This document shows, one piece after another, positions 35,231 to 44,953 of a DNA stretch of 64,000 bases. The translations under genes and the position numbers were made by a program. Source of the DNA: Vicingaceae bacterium (GTDB lineage Bacteria > Bacteroidota > Bacteroidia > Flavobacteriales_E > Vicingaceae); NCBI GenBank assembly GCA_018402765.1, contig JAGYIE010000003.1, forward strand, positions 62,001 through 126,000, given 5' to 3'. The stretch's first letter is position 1; the number at the start of each line of letters is the position of its first letter. The notes under the pieces were generated by a model. It was given only the letters and a program-made list of their open reading frames with translations, did not search any database and had not been told where the DNA came from.

Positions 35231-37430
35231 AAGCCGTATCTATCCTAGAAATATTAATTACTCCATTGACATTTTTTAGCTTTTTTATTAGATCAGTTAA
35301 ATGGCGAGTGTCGTGTACAAATACCATAATCTTACCCTCAAAAACGCCGTCATTACTATCAAAACTAATAGAACGCATGTTTACATTTAATTCCATGGAA
35401 ATGAGTTTGGTGATGTTATTTACAATACCTACGTCATCAATTCCTGTAACCTTTATTCCTGCTAAAAATGCAATTTGTTCCTGACTTGTCCACCTAGCCT
35501 TTACGACGCGATAGGCGTAATTACTTAATAGCTGTACTGCGTTAGGGCAATTGGTTTTATGAATTTTTATCCCTTCATGAATGGTGATAAATCCAAATAC
35601 TTCATCACCAGGTATAGGGTTGCAACAAGGAGAAAGTTTGTAGTCGAAGTGTTCCATATCTTCTCCGATAACAAGCATTTCATCTGCCTGACCTTTAGAT
35701 CGGAGTGCTTCTTCAAACTGCTTACTTGTATTTATTTTTTGAACTTGCTTATTCCAGTTAAATTTTCCATTTTCATAAGGCACAGTATCTAATTTACCAA
35801 GCTTTACTTTATTGATTGCAATTTTATAGTACAATTCCAAAGGAGATGGAAGACGATAAAAGCTTTGGAGTTCTTTTAAATTGTCATTGGTAAAAGGAAT
35901 TTTTAATTTCTTCAGCTTTCTTTCCAGTATTTCTTTTCCATCTTCGGCTATTCTCTTCTTGTCTTCTTTTAAGGCAGATCTAATTTTTGATTTGGCCTTT
36001 CCTGTTATCACATAGTCTAGCCAGCTTTCCGTTGGCTTTTGCTTTTTAGAAGTAATAATTTCTACTTGGTCGCCACTTTTTAACTCATGGCTTAAGGGAA
36101 CTAGCTTGGTATTTACCTTAGCACCAATACAACGCTCACCAACTTGGGAGTGTATTTCAAAAGCAAAATCCAGGGCAGTCGCACCCATCGGTAAACTTTT
36201 AACATCTCCATTAGGTGTAAAAACGAAGATTTCCTCTGCAAATAAGTTGAGTTTGAAATCATCCAAAAAGTCGATGGCATCATTTTCAGGGTTTTCAAGT
36301 AGTTCTCGAATTTTATTGATCCAAGCATCAAAGTTCGATTCTTCTCCACCTTCCTTATATTTCCAGTGGGCTGCAAATCCTTTTTCAGCCACATCATCCA
36401 TTCTAGTAGATCTAATCTGCACTTCAACCCATTTTCCGGATGGGCTCATTACTGTAGTATGCAATGATTCATATCCGTTAGCACGTGGTGTGGAAATCCA
36501 ATCACGCAATCGGTCGGGGCTTGGCTGATAAAAATCAGTAACAATAGAATAGATGTTCCAGCAGTCCGCTTTTTCTCTTTCAGGAGCAGAATCGATAATT
36601 ATTCGAATAGCAAAAATGTCATAAATCTCTTCAAACGAAACATTTTTGTTCTTGATTTTATCATAAATGGAATGAATAGATTTCGTTCTAGCCTTGATCT
36701 CAAATTTAAATCCTTGTTCTTCTAGTCCTTTTCGAATAGGTAATGAAAACTGATTTACAAATCTAGTTCTTACCGCTTTCGTTTTTTTGAGTTTGGCAGT
36801 TATTTCATCAAATATTTCTGGATCTGTATATTTTAATGATAAGTCTTCTAGTTCAGATTTAATGCTATATAATCCTAATCTGTGTGCTAAAGGTGCGAAC
36901 AAATAGAGCGTTTCTGAGGCAATTTTTAATTGCTTATCGCGTCGCATAGAATCCAATGTTCGCATATTATGCAAACGGTCTGCAAGCTTGATTAAAATTA
37001 CCCTTACATCATCAGAAAGTGTTAAAAGAATCTTTCTAAAATTTTCGGCTTGTAAGGAAACATTATGATCAACAACTCCAGATATTTTCGTCAACCCATT
37101 AATAATCTTTTCAGCTTTTTCGCCAAACATTCTTCGCACATCTTCTAAAGTAATGTCGGTATCTTCTACAGTGTCATGTAATAAGGCACAAGCCACTGAT
37201 GTAGCACCTAAGCCTATTTCTTCAGCAACTATTCTCGCGACTTCGATAGGATGATATATATATGGTTCTCCGGTTTTTCGGCGCATATCTTTGTGCGCTT
37301 CTAAGGCAGTATCAAAAGCTTTTCGGATTAACTTTCTTCCATCATCATTTTTAATTTTCGTTACTTTAAGCAATTGCTTGTAACGTTTTATGATTTCTTT
37401 TTTTTCAGCTTCTAGTTCTACTGGAATCAT
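35229..37430 (-). CDS. Bifunctional (p)ppGpp synthetase/hydrolase, RelA/SpoT family
   Basis: A 733-residue stringent-response enzyme. The HD hydrolase domain (about 45-200) keeps the metal residues His60, His85-Asp86 and the Glu-Asp pair 89-90 (LLHDTVEDTD). The synthetase domain (about 240-370) has IKARTKSIHSIYDKIKN, DIFAIRIIIDS and NGYESLHTTV. The TGS domain is near 405-470 (EIFVFTPNGDVKSLPMGATALDFAFEIHSQVG) and a C-terminal ACT domain ends the protein. Both catalytic halves look intact, so it should make and degrade (p)ppGpp. It runs opposite to the upstream pseudogene. Confidence 0.94.
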   Translation of the reverse strand: MIPVELEAEKKEIIKRYKQLLKVTKIKNDDGRKLIRKAFDTALEAHKDMRRKTGEPYIYHPIEVARIVAEEIGLGATSVACALLHDTVEDTDITLEDVRRMFGEKAEKIINGLTKISGVVDHNVSLQAENFRKILLTLSDDVRVILIKLADRLHNMRTLDSMRRDKQLKIASETLYLFAPLAHRLGLYSIKSELEDLSLKYTDPEIFDEITAKLKKTKAVRTRFVNQFSLPIRKGLEEQGFKFEIKARTKSIHSIYDKIKNKNVSFEEIYDIFAIRIIIDSAPEREKADCWNIYSIVTDFYQPSPDRLRDWISTPRANGYESLHTTVMSPSGKWVEVQIRSTRMDDVAEKGFAAHWKYKEGGEESNFDAWINKIRELLENPENDAIDFLDDFKLNLFAEEIFVFTPNGDVKSLPMGATALDFAFEIHSQVGERCIGAKVNTKLVPLSHELKSGDQVEIITSKKQKPTESWLDYVITGKAKSKIRSALKEDKKRIAEDGKEILERKLKKLKIPFTNDNLKELQSFYRLPSPLELYYKIAINKVKLGKLDTVPYENGKFNWNKQVQKINTSKQFEEALRSKGQADEMLVIGEDMEHFDYKLSPCCNPIPGDEVFGFITIHEGIKIHKTNCPNAVQLLSNYAYRVVKARWTSQEQIAFLAGIKVTGIDDVGIVNNITKLISMELNVNMRSISFDSNDGVFEGKIMVFVHDTRHLTDLIKKLKNVNGVINISRIDTA

Positions 37431-37549
37431 AGGGTCTCTTGGAAATGAATAATAACTCTAAGTTACAAAAGGTGCATCAATACTGCTACTATACAATAAA
37501 TAAAAGTGAAGTCAGTATCTATTTTATAGTGAATTCAGGATAGGAATGA

Positions 37550-37557
37550 TAAATTTG
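37550..37557 (+). promoter_or_regulatory. Putative -7 element of the methylmalonyl-CoA mutase operon
   Basis: TAAATTTG matches TAnnTTTG, 25 bases before the ATG at 37583. Confidence 0.5.
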
Positions 37558-37582
37558 TGCAACGTTTAAACGCTTTAATTTT

Positions 37583-38962
37583 ATGAACGAATCGAAATTA
37601 GATATTTCAAATGATTTTCAAGGCATCAGTGATGAGCAGTGGAAGTTGCTTGTAGAGAAAGATTTAAAGGGTAAAAATTTTGAAGATACTTTAGTTTGGA
37701 AAAATGATAACGGTATTTCGCTGCAGCCCTATTATAGAGCTTCTGATTTAGATCAAATACAGAAACCTGAACGTTTTAGAGCTATTCAAAATGAATGGGT
37801 TATTCAACAAGATTTTATTGTTAGAGAAGGGGTAAATGCTTCGATTTTAGCGTCTTTAGAGCGTGGAGCAACAGGAATTGGTTTAATTTTACAAGAAAAT
37901 GTTGATTTATCTGCAGCGCTGCAAGGTGTTTATATAGATGCTATTCCTTTGGAAATTTGTGGTAATGTTAGCTCAAATACACTAAAACAATTGGTAGAAA
38001 TTGCCTCGGAGAAGAATGTTAATCTAGATACATTATCTGGTGTAGTTGCATTTAAGCCACTCGCAGTAAGTGCTGAGTTGGGAAGTAATCAATCTCTTGA
38101 TTTACTTGCAGAGAGTATTAAAGCTTACAGTAACCAACTGACAAATGTTAAGCTGATTCAAATAGACGCATCACCTATAAAAAATGCAGGAGGAAATGAA
38201 CATCAAGAAATTGCTTTTGCTCTTGCTCAAGTAAATGAATATATCGATGGGCTTTCTGAGAAAGGAATTGATGTACAGGTTATTGTTGATAATTTATCGT
38301 ATAAATTCTCTTTTGGTACCTCTTACTTTTCTGAAATCGCAAAGGTTAGGGCATTTCGTTTTTTAGTTGGTTCGATATATAAAAGTTACAATGTTCAATC
38401 CGATGTTCAAATAACAGCTTCAACAGCTACAATAAACTATGCAGCGAAAGATAGTTACACCAATTTATTAAGAGCAACTACGTCTGCTATGTCAGCAGTT
38501 ATAGGTGGGTGTGACCGTTTAGTTATTTTACCTCACGATGTTGTGTTCACGAATCAAACCCAATTTGGAGAACGGGTAGCAAGAAATATTCAAATAGTAT
38601 TGCAAGAAGAAGCGCATTTATCTAAAGTAAAAGATGCTGCTGCTGGCGCTTATTATATAGAGCAGTTAAGTGATGATTTAGCGAAAAAATCTTGGGAGTT
38701 ATTCCAAGAAATCGAGGCGATTGGGGGATTTACGCATTCACTAAGCCAAAATAAATTACAAGAATTAGTAGCACTTAATGCTGCGCAAGTGCTTTCATTG
38801 CTAAAAGATAAGAAGCGAATTTTAGTAGGAGTAAATAAATATGAGCCTGCTAAAAGCGAAGGAAAACAAATTAAAGAGCCGATCACGGTAATAGGTAAAG
38901 ATTATAATGCGCTTAATCCTATTAGATGGAGCGCTATTTTTGAAGTGGAGGAAAATATATGA
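37583..38962 (+). CDS. mutA: Methylmalonyl-CoA mutase, small (beta) subunit
   Basis: A 459-residue homologue of the mutase large subunit without the cobalamin-binding domain. It has a TIM-barrel-like segment with [10 protein letters not shown] and a late block [25 protein letters not shown]. Its C-terminus is truncated relative to MutB. It pairs with MutB to isomerise methylmalonyl-CoA and succinyl-CoA, linking propionyl-CoA to the TCA cycle. The stop overlaps the MutB start in an ATGA, so synthesis is coupled. Confidence 0.92.
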   Translation: MNESKLDISNDFQGISDEQWKLLVEKDLKGKNFEDTLVWKNDNGISLQPYYRASDLDQIQKPERFRAIQNEWVIQQDFIVREGVNASILASLERGATGIGLILQENVDLSAALQGVYIDAIPLEICGNVSSNTLKQLVEIASEKNVNLDTLSGVVAFKPLAVSAELGSNQSLDLLAESIKAYSNQLTNVKLIQIDASPIKNAGGNEHQEIAFALAQVNEYIDGLSEKGIDVQVIVDNLSYKFSFGTSYFSEIAKVRAFRFLVGSIYKSYNVQSDVQITASTATINYAAKDSYTNLLRATTSAMSAVIGGCDRLVILPHDVVFTNQTQFGERVARNIQIVLQEEAHLSKVKDAAAGAYYIEQLSDDLAKKSWELFQEIEAIGGFTHSLSQNKLQELVALNAAQVLSLLKDKKRILVGVNKYEPAKSEGKQIKEPITVIGKDYNALNPIRWSAIFEVEENI

Positions 38963-41100
38963 AAACAAATTTTGCAAATACGACCTACCACCAATTAGTT
39001 GACAGCTATGTTAGTAAAGAAATAAGTATTGAGGGGAAGGTGTGGGATACGTTAGAAAAAATTGCAGTACAGCCAATTTACAAAGTGAGTGATATTGTTT
39101 CACTAAAACACTTAGATTATGCTGCGGGTTTACCTCCTTTTACGAGAGGGCCATATTCTACTATGTACGTTATGCGTCCATGGACTGTTCGGCAATATGC
39201 AGGCTTTTCTACAGCTGAGGAATCCAATGCCTTTTATAGAAGAAATTTAGCTGCAGGGCAAAAAGGGTTGTCGGTAGCTTTTGATTTGGCTACCCATAGA
39301 GGATATGATTCAGATCACGAGCGTGTAGTTGGTGATGTAGGTAAAGCGGGTGTTGCAATTGATAGTGTAGAAGATATGAAGGTTTTGTTTGATGGAATTC
39401 CATTAGATAAAATGTCTGTGTCTATGACCATGAATGGAGCAGTGCTTCCAATTTTGGCATTTTATATTGTCGCAGCTGAAGAGCAGGGAGTTACTTTAGA
39501 GCAATTGTCAGGAACTATCCAAAATGATATTTTAAAGGAGTTTATGGTGAGGAATACTTACATATATCCCCCAATGCCTTCTATGAAAATTATCGCTGAT
39601 ATTTTTGAGTTTACTTCAGAGAAGATGCCGAAATTCAATTCGATTAGTATCTCAGGCTACCATATGCAAGAGGCCGGTGCAACAGCAGATATTGAGTTAG
39701 CCTATACGTTAGCCGATGGACTTGAATATTTAAGAGCGGGAATTAAGGCAGGTATGGATATCGATTCATTTGCTCCTCGATTATCTTTTTTCTGGGCTAT
39801 TGGAATGAACCATTTTATGGAGATAGCTAAAATGAGGGCAGGTAGAATGCTTTGGGCTAAGATAGTGAAAGAGTTTAGCCCTAAAAGTGCTAAATCTATG
39901 GCACTTAGGACTCACTCGCAAACTTCTGGTTGGAGTTTGACAGAGCAAGACCCATTCAATAATGTTGCTAGAACATGTGTAGAGGCTATGGCTGCTGCTC
40001 TTGGCGGAACGCAGTCATTGCATACCAATGCACTAGATGAAGCGATAGCTTTACCAACCGACTTTTCAGCTCGGATAGCTAGGAATACACAATTGTTTAT
40101 TCAAGAAGAAACAGATATAACCAAAAGTGTGGATCCGTGGGCAGGTTCTTATTATGTAGAAAAGTTAACGAACGATCTAATGGATCGGGCTTGGAACTTA
40201 ATAGAAGAAGTAGAATCTTTAGGTGGTATGGCAAAAGCTATAGAAGAAGGCCTGCCTAAGCTTAGGATAGAGGAAGCAGCAGCAAAAAGACAAGCAAGAA
40301 TTGATGCTGGAAAGGAGACTATTGTTGGGGTTAATAAATATCCGCCTGAAGAAGAAGAGCCAATAGAAATTTTAGATATAGATAATACAAAGGTTCGCTT
40401 AGGGCAATTGGAAGGGTTGAAAAAGCTGAAGGAAACTAGAGATGAAAAGTTGACTCAAACTAAATTAGAGGCACTTACAGTGGCTGCAGAAATTGGTAAC
40501 GGAAATTTGTTAGCTTTAGCAGTTGATGCTGCTAGAGAAAGAGCTACACTCGGCGAAATATCATCTGCATTAGAGAAGATATATGGTCGATATAAAGCGA
40601 AAATTAGTTCTATTTCGGGAGTTTATTCAGCTGAAGCTATGGGAGATAAAGATTTTATATTGGCACAAGAATTAGCAGATCAGTTTGCAAACCTAGCTGG
40701 TCGTCGTCCTAGAATAATGGTAGCAAAAATGGGACAAGATGGTCATGATCGAGGGGCAAAAGTTATTGCCACTTCATTTGCCGATATTGGCTTCGATGTA
40801 GACATCGGTCCATTGTTTCAAACACCTGCAGAGGCTGCTAAGCAAGCAGTAGAAAATGATGTTCACTTACTAGGAATATCCTCATTAGCAGCAGGTCATA
40901 AAACGTTAGTTCCTCAAGTAATGGAAGAACTGAAGAAGTTGGGAAGAGAGGATATTTTAGTGATTGTTGGTGGAGTAATACCACAGCAGGACTATGACTT
41001 TTTATGGGAAAAAGGGGTAGCAGGAATATTCGGACCTGGGACTAAGCTGTCAGCCGCAGCACAAGAAATTTTAAGTATCTTAATCGAAATTAATTCTTAA
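38959..41100 (+). CDS. mutB: Methylmalonyl-CoA mutase, large (alpha) subunit
   Basis: A 713-residue adenosylcobalamin mutase. The substrate-binding barrel (about 40-450) has the [31 protein letters not shown] opening split by tight turns, the [14 protein letters not shown] block and the [11 protein letters not shown] loop. The B12 domain (about 580-713) carries the cobalt-ligating DGHDRGAKV motif with His596 and a following GPLFQTP and GGVIP. It should be catalytically complete. MeaB-type chaperone and epimerase genes are not in the window. Confidence 0.95.
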   Translation: MKTNFANTTYHQLVDSYVSKEISIEGKVWDTLEKIAVQPIYKVSDIVSLKHLDYAAGLPPFTRGPYSTMYVMRPWTVRQYAGFSTAEESNAFYRRNLAAGQKGLSVAFDLATHRGYDSDHERVVGDVGKAGVAIDSVEDMKVLFDGIPLDKMSVSMTMNGAVLPILAFYIVAAEEQGVTLEQLSGTIQNDILKEFMVRNTYIYPPMPSMKIIADIFEFTSEKMPKFNSISISGYHMQEAGATADIELAYTLADGLEYLRAGIKAGMDIDSFAPRLSFFWAIGMNHFMEIAKMRAGRMLWAKIVKEFSPKSAKSMALRTHSQTSGWSLTEQDPFNNVARTCVEAMAAALGGTQSLHTNALDEAIALPTDFSARIARNTQLFIQEETDITKSVDPWAGSYYVEKLTNDLMDRAWNLIEEVESLGGMAKAIEEGLPKLRIEEAAAKRQARIDAGKETIVGVNKYPPEEEEPIEILDIDNTKVRLGQLEGLKKLKETRDEKLTQTKLEALTVAAEIGNGNLLALAVDAARERATLGEISSALEKIYGRYKAKISSISGVYSAEAMGDKDFILAQELADQFANLAGRRPRIMVAKMGQDGHDRGAKVIATSFADIGFDVDIGPLFQTPAEAAKQAVENDVHLLGISSLAAGHKTLVPQVMEELKKLGREDILVIVGGVIPQQDYDFLWEKGVAGIFGPGTKLSAAAQEILSILIEINS

Positions 41101-41104
41101 CGCT

Positions 41105-41353
41105 ATGAAATATTTATCCATTACTTTATTGGTGGTTGCACTTGCATTGGCAGGTTACTCATTTTATCAAAAAACTCAAGTAGACCAATTGAACATTGAG
41201 ATAAAAGATAAAATTCAAGAAGTAAGCGATATGAGTGGCAGAGTTGCTTCCTACCAAGCTCAGTTAGACACCATGAAAATGAAGAATGAGGAACTAAAGC
41301 AAACGATATTGAAGTTAGCGAATGATTTAAGTCGAGAGACAAAGCAAAAATAA
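41105..41353 (+). CDS. Small membrane-anchored coiled-coil protein
   Basis: An 82-residue product with a short hydrophobic N-terminus (about 2-20, YLSITLLVVALALAGYSF) then a heptad-rich coiled coil (QVDQLNIEIKDKIQEVSDM to ELKQTILKLANDL). It has no recognised family. It begins 4 bases after the mutB stop and is closed by a hairpin, so it is in the mutase operon, but a functional link is not implied. Confidence 0.6.
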   Translation: MKYLSITLLVVALALAGYSFYQKTQVDQLNIEIKDKIQEVSDMSGRVASYQAQLDTMKMKNEELKQTILKLANDLSRETKQK

Positions 41354-41364
41354 AGGCATAAAAA

Positions 41365-41391
41365 TGGGATTAGAAATCTATTCTAGTCCCA
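41365..41391. terminator. Terminator after the small coiled-coil gene
   Basis: tgggattagaa (41365-41375) pairs with ttctagtccca (41381-41391) with one G-U pair. The T-rich tail on the plus strand closes the mutase operon. Confidence 0.7.
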
Positions 41392-41396
41392 CTTTT

Positions 41397-41468
41397 CTAT
41401 CGATCTATAAATGCTTTTTGAACTAATTGTTTTGCCTCATCAGAAATTACTAAATGCTTTAAATTAAT
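41397..41468 (-). pseudogene. Possible gene-tail remnant
   Basis: On the minus strand, out of frame with the neighbouring SRPBCC gene and starting around its stop, a short frame reads INLKHLVISDEAKQLVQKAF then IDR and a stop (TAG at 41399-41397). The composition resembles a real protein C-terminus. It is only about 20 codons, and chance cannot be excluded. Confidence 0.2.
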
Positions 41469-42477
41469 TTATTGGATAGAATATAGATGTTTTCCACTTT
41501 GTTGTATCAGCTTCTATAGATGGATCAGTAATATATATTTCATAAGGAGATCCTTTTGCTGAAATATTTGCCTTTTTCATATACGCTTCAATCGTTCTGT
41601 GCAGTACTTCTGTTTTCATGTAATCTCCATAGAAAGTACCTGTAATTACTTTTTCTGATGGTTTCTCTTTAAGAACAATTCGTTCATCCGTTGTAAGGTT
41701 TCCTTCTACCGGTATTGCAGCTTCCATTATAACTAAATCTTCATTAAATTGATGATAATAGGCAAGTGGTGCTCCACTTTGATTCATGCCATTGATGGCT
41801 GCAAAAACCATGATGTCTTTATATAGTTCTGCTAACTTGTTGCTCATTCCTGCTGCATTGGTAGAATCTACAATCGCTAAAATCATTTCAGCTTCGGTAG
41901 TTTCAATGCTTAACTCTTCAGGGATGGTAACACTAGTAGGCCTTTTCTCAATAAAATCTTTAAGATTTTTAAGGCTGGTTTGGTAGGCCTCTGTAATCAT
42001 TGATTTCATAAAAAGCGCACTGATTAATCGATAATGAAATGGCATTTCCTGTCCTTTAAATGTCCAAATGACTTGTGTAGAGCCATCAGGATTGGTAGAG
42101 AATTTCCAAACTGCAAAATCGTTACTCTCCATTTCTCCAAATTCCATTTTCATCTTAATATAACTATTGGGTGTAATTTCGACAACAGTCTGCTTACCAT
42201 TGCCAACATATTGATGCTTACTTTCCCATTTATTGTATGCACCAACTACATCCATTTCTTCAGAATATTCATTATTCATTTCAGGATCTATTTGAAACCA
42301 ATACGACCATTCTGTCCAAGTTTTAAAATTGATAACTTCTGAATAGACATCTTCTGTAGACCGATTGATCATTATTTGCTCCTCTATTTGTAACGATTTT
42401 GGGCTAAAAAAAGATGCAATGACTAACAAAATAATAAAGATGAATAATACGCTGAGTATTCGTTTTAGAATTTTCAT
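41464..42477 (-). CDS. SRPBCC-fold protein with C-terminal GyrI-like domain
   Basis: A 337-residue protein. An N-terminal membrane helix (about 5-26) is followed by a SRPBCC/polyketide-cyclase-like module (residues 30-175: INRSTEDVYSEVINFKTWTEW and VIWTFKGQEMPFHYRLI). The C-terminus resembles the GyrI-like small-molecule-binding fold (about 180-337, ending PYEIYITDPSIEADTTKWKT). The pairing is seen in many Bacteroidota proteins of unknown role. The likely function is binding a small hydrophobic ligand, with no evidence for a specific one. Monocistronic. Confidence 0.78.
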   Translation of the reverse strand: MKILKRILSVLFIFIILLVIASFFSPKSLQIEEQIMINRSTEDVYSEVINFKTWTEWSYWFQIDPEMNNEYSEEMDVVGAYNKWESKHQYVGNGKQTVVEITPNSYIKMKMEFGEMESNDFAVWKFSTNPDGSTQVIWTFKGQEMPFHYRLISALFMKSMITEAYQTSLKNLKDFIEKRPTSVTIPEELSIETTEAEMILAIVDSTNAAGMSNKLAELYKDIMVFAAINGMNQSGAPLAYYHQFNEDLVIMEAAIPVEGNLTTDERIVLKEKPSEKVITGTFYGDYMKTEVLHRTIEAYMKKANISAKGSPYEIYITDPSIEADTTKWKTSIFYPIN

Positions 42478-42616
42478 GGTGGGGATAACTTAAGTTTTTA
42501 ACGAAGATAGTCACACTTAATCAACTATGAAATAATCCAATTAAAAATAGTAAGATTTATCTATTGATGAAATTATTTTGTGATTAAATTGTTCAAGTCA
42601 TTTTAAATGAAATTGT

Positions 42617-42624
42617 TATTTTTG
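42617..42624 (+). promoter_or_regulatory. Putative -7 element upstream of the M23 peptidase
   Basis: TATTTTTG fits TAnnTTTG and lies 70 bases before the TTG start at 42695, in a 217-base gap between divergent genes. Confidence 0.4.
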
Positions 42625-42694
42625 AAATTCTAAAAACTAAAAAACTTTTCTCTAGCATCCTATTCACTTAATCTCAATACTGAATTAACATATC

Positions 42695-43693
42695 TTGAAA
42701 GTAAATAAAATCTTACATATAAGTCTATTAATTGGTTTAATCCTTTTTATTCTGCCTATCCACGGTTTTAATACTGAACACGATACATTAAAGGCAATTG
42801 TTATTAATTCGGACGCTCCATTTTCTAATAATATAAAAAATTTAACTGGAGAAGAGGTTATTCGATTAATCGATTCCCTCCTTGATTTAAAGCAACTTTC
42901 GGATGGAGTAATCGAGCAACTTACAGCCATAGTTGGAGAAATAGCTTTAAAAGAGGAGACGCCGATTCTTTTGTCAGGATTTTATGATGATTCTGAATAT
43001 CCATCAAACTCATTTTATGGTAATTGGGACAGTTATCAAATTCACCCACAGATTAATTCTTTTGAAGATAACATCAAATTGGTTCTTCAAGACACACTAA
43101 ACAATTGCTCCTTTTATCCACCATTAAAGGGGTTAATAACATCTAATTTTGGTTGGAGAGATGGAAGAAGTCACCATGGGATAGATATCGATTTACAAGT
43201 TTGGGATCCTGTCCATGCAGCCTTTGATGGTATGGTGAGAGTAGCGAGACATCACCCTACGTATGGTAGAGTAGTGATTGTTAGACATTACAATGGTTTA
43301 GAAACATTGTATGCTCATTTACACCGTCTCAAGGTAAAGCCTGGTGATGTTGTGGAAGCAGGGCAAGTAGTTGGGTTAGGAGGGAGTTCAGGTAGATCTA
43401 CTGGTAGTCATTTGCATTTTGAAACGCGTTTTAGAGGCCGCTCGTTAAATCCGCGTTCGTTTATTGACTTTAATAACAATAGATTAGTTAGCGATTCTAT
43501 CGTGCTTACCAAAAATAGATGGGATAACTTCAGCTGTTATCCTGCAGGAATAAATTATTATACGGTTCAGAAGGGCGATTTTTTGGTTAAAATTGCAAAT
43601 CGTTATGGTACGAGTGTACAGCGGTTGTGCGAACTTAATGGAATTGACCGTAAGTCTGCACTCAGAATCGGTAAAAAATTGCGCATTGACTAA
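42695..43693 (+). CDS. M23 (LytM-type) peptidase with LysM domain
   Basis: A 332-residue secreted protein read from a TTG start (KVNKILHISLLIGLILFILPIHGF signal). The M23 domain spans about residues 140-265. Its Zn ligands are His160 and Asp164 (SHHGIDIDL), and the catalytic His239-Leu-His241 lies in GSHLHFETRF. A C-terminal LysM module (about 287-330, YYTVQKGDFLVKIANRYGT and RLCELNGI) targets peptidoglycan. It likely cuts peptide crosslinks or activates amidases in the envelope. Followed 3 bases later by a small membrane protein gene. Confidence 0.9.
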   Translation: MKVNKILHISLLIGLILFILPIHGFNTEHDTLKAIVINSDAPFSNNIKNLTGEEVIRLIDSLLDLKQLSDGVIEQLTAIVGEIALKEETPILLSGFYDDSEYPSNSFYGNWDSYQIHPQINSFEDNIKLVLQDTLNNCSFYPPLKGLITSNFGWRDGRSHHGIDIDLQVWDPVHAAFDGMVRVARHHPTYGRVVIVRHYNGLETLYAHLHRLKVKPGDVVEAGQVVGLGGSSGRSTGSHLHFETRFRGRSLNPRSFIDFNNNRLVSDSIVLTKNRWDNFSCYPAGINYYTVQKGDFLVKIANRYGTSVQRLCELNGIDRKSALRIGKKLRID

Positions 43694-43696
43694 GCC

Positions 43697-44032
43697 ATGT
43701 CACTAACCCACATCAACTTTCAAGATCATCCGACCAATCGGAACAAAATGGTTTTCTTTTTTAAGGATCCTAAACAGGCTGTATATTTTCAAAATTTATT
43801 AAATGAAAATAAAATTAAGCATGAACGACAAATAGACGAAGAGGGCGATGGACGTGTCTATTTTGGAGTTATGAAAAGTGATTTCAAATTGGCAAAAAGA
43901 TTAAATTATTTGACCTATGGTCATTTTAGAGAGCCATTTATTACCGTTCCTTTTTTTAAGTATTTATTGTTAATAATTACTATTACCGCTATTTTCTTAG
44001 CCTTTTATGGTGCTATTACTTCTGCAAAATAG
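43697..44032 (+). CDS. Small protein with a C-terminal membrane helix, signal-transducing-domain-like
   Basis: This 111-residue protein has an N-terminal soluble part (MVFFFKDPKQAVYFQNLLNE with HERQIDEEGDGRVYFGVMKS), faintly like the DUF2007 'signal-transducing protein' fold, and one membrane helix at about 86-106. Family assignment is tentative. It lies 3 bases after the M23 peptidase and 40 before the outer-membrane barrel, so the three may be co-transcribed. Confidence 0.55.
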   Translation: MSLTHINFQDHPTNRNKMVFFFKDPKQAVYFQNLLNENKIKHERQIDEEGDGRVYFGVMKSDFKLAKRLNYLTYGHFREPFITVPFFKYLLLIITITAIFLAFYGAITSAK

Positions 44033-44072
44033 ACTGCCGTTTTTGCCGTTATTTATCTTAATTTTATAGTCT

Positions 44073-44816
44073 ATGAGGATAAAAATTTCATTTGCTTCTT
44101 TCTTGTTCTTCGCCTTTGCAAGTGTATTTGCTCAAAAAAATGTGACCACTTTTGGTGTGCAAATTAAACCTGTAATTCCACTAAGTTTTATTGGAGCTTC
44201 TGAAGAGACGATTATAGATAACAATACAAGTTTTACGTTGACACCCAGATCAGGATATAGTTTTGGTATGGTTGCCCGCCATGGCTTCACTAAAATGCTT
44301 TCTATAGAATCAGGAATTAACTTTACGACACGTAAATTTGATATAACAATTCAAGACGGGAACTTTAGTGGTCAAACGGATATAAAGTTTGTTACGTATG
44401 ATATCCCGTTATTGGCTTTGCTTTATATACAGCTTGGAGAGCAAATGTATATGAATGCTGCCTTTGGAGCTTCTATAGACTTTTTGCCATCTGATTGGGA
44501 ATCATCAGGAACTTATTTTAGACATTACTCATTTAGAAAAGAATGGATTATTCCTAGCATGCTAGCGAATATAGGATTTGAGTACCGGACATTTGATAAA
44601 GGATATTTCTATTTGGGTGCATCTTACCACAGGCCGTTTCGGGATTTAACTACTACTAATGTGGCCTATTATAATGAAGCCAATAATGTAAATAACATAA
44701 ATGGCTTCGATGCTTTAGCATCTTTTAACTTAGATGGAAGTTATTTGACCTTAGATTTGCGTTACTTTTTTCACGAAGACCCTATTCGGAAAACAAATCG
44801 AAAAAGAAAAAAATAA
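44073..44816 (+). CDS. PorT-family outer-membrane beta-barrel protein
   Basis: A 247-residue protein with a signal peptide (about 1-20, ending VFAQ). Its strand-rich body resembles PorT-like OMP_b-brl proteins: QIKPVIPLSF, FGMVARHGFTKMLSIESGINFT, MYMNAAFGASIDFLPSDW and a final strand YLTLDLRYFFHEDP. The basic tail KTNRKRKK is unusual for a barrel ending in a beta-signal. No specific partner is known. Confidence 0.75.
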   Translation: MRIKISFASFLFFAFASVFAQKNVTTFGVQIKPVIPLSFIGASEETIIDNNTSFTLTPRSGYSFGMVARHGFTKMLSIESGINFTTRKFDITIQDGNFSGQTDIKFVTYDIPLLALLYIQLGEQMYMNAAFGASIDFLPSDWESSGTYFRHYSFRKEWIIPSMLANIGFEYRTFDKGYFYLGASYHRPFRDLTTTNVAYYNEANNVNNINGFDALASFNLDGSYLTLDLRYFFHEDPIRKTNRKRKK

Positions 44817-44822
44817 ACCAAT

Positions 44823-44927
44823 ATGATTGAAGACGGAACTCATTTTCTTACAGAACAACTTCTTAAATTAGGAATGTTCATCATAGAATCTAACCTCGGT
44901 GATCATTTGAGGTTGTTGAGGAATTAA
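44823..44927 (+). CDS. Short 34-codon frame of doubtful reality
   Basis: Begins ATG, reads MIEDGTHFLTEQLLKLGMFI to LLRN and stops. It lies between the barrel gene and the oxidoreductase in the 137-base gap. No homologue recognised; it could be a remnant gene tail or chance. Confidence 0.15.
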   Translation: MIEDGTHFLTEQLLKLGMFIIESNLGDHLRLLRN

Positions 44928-44953
44928 TTTCCTAAACCACTTATCTTGCAGGC

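Noticed and set aside
36106-36528. Long antisense frame within rel/spoT
   Set aside because: It lies wholly inside the conserved rel coding sequence and has no motif; it is a shadow frame.
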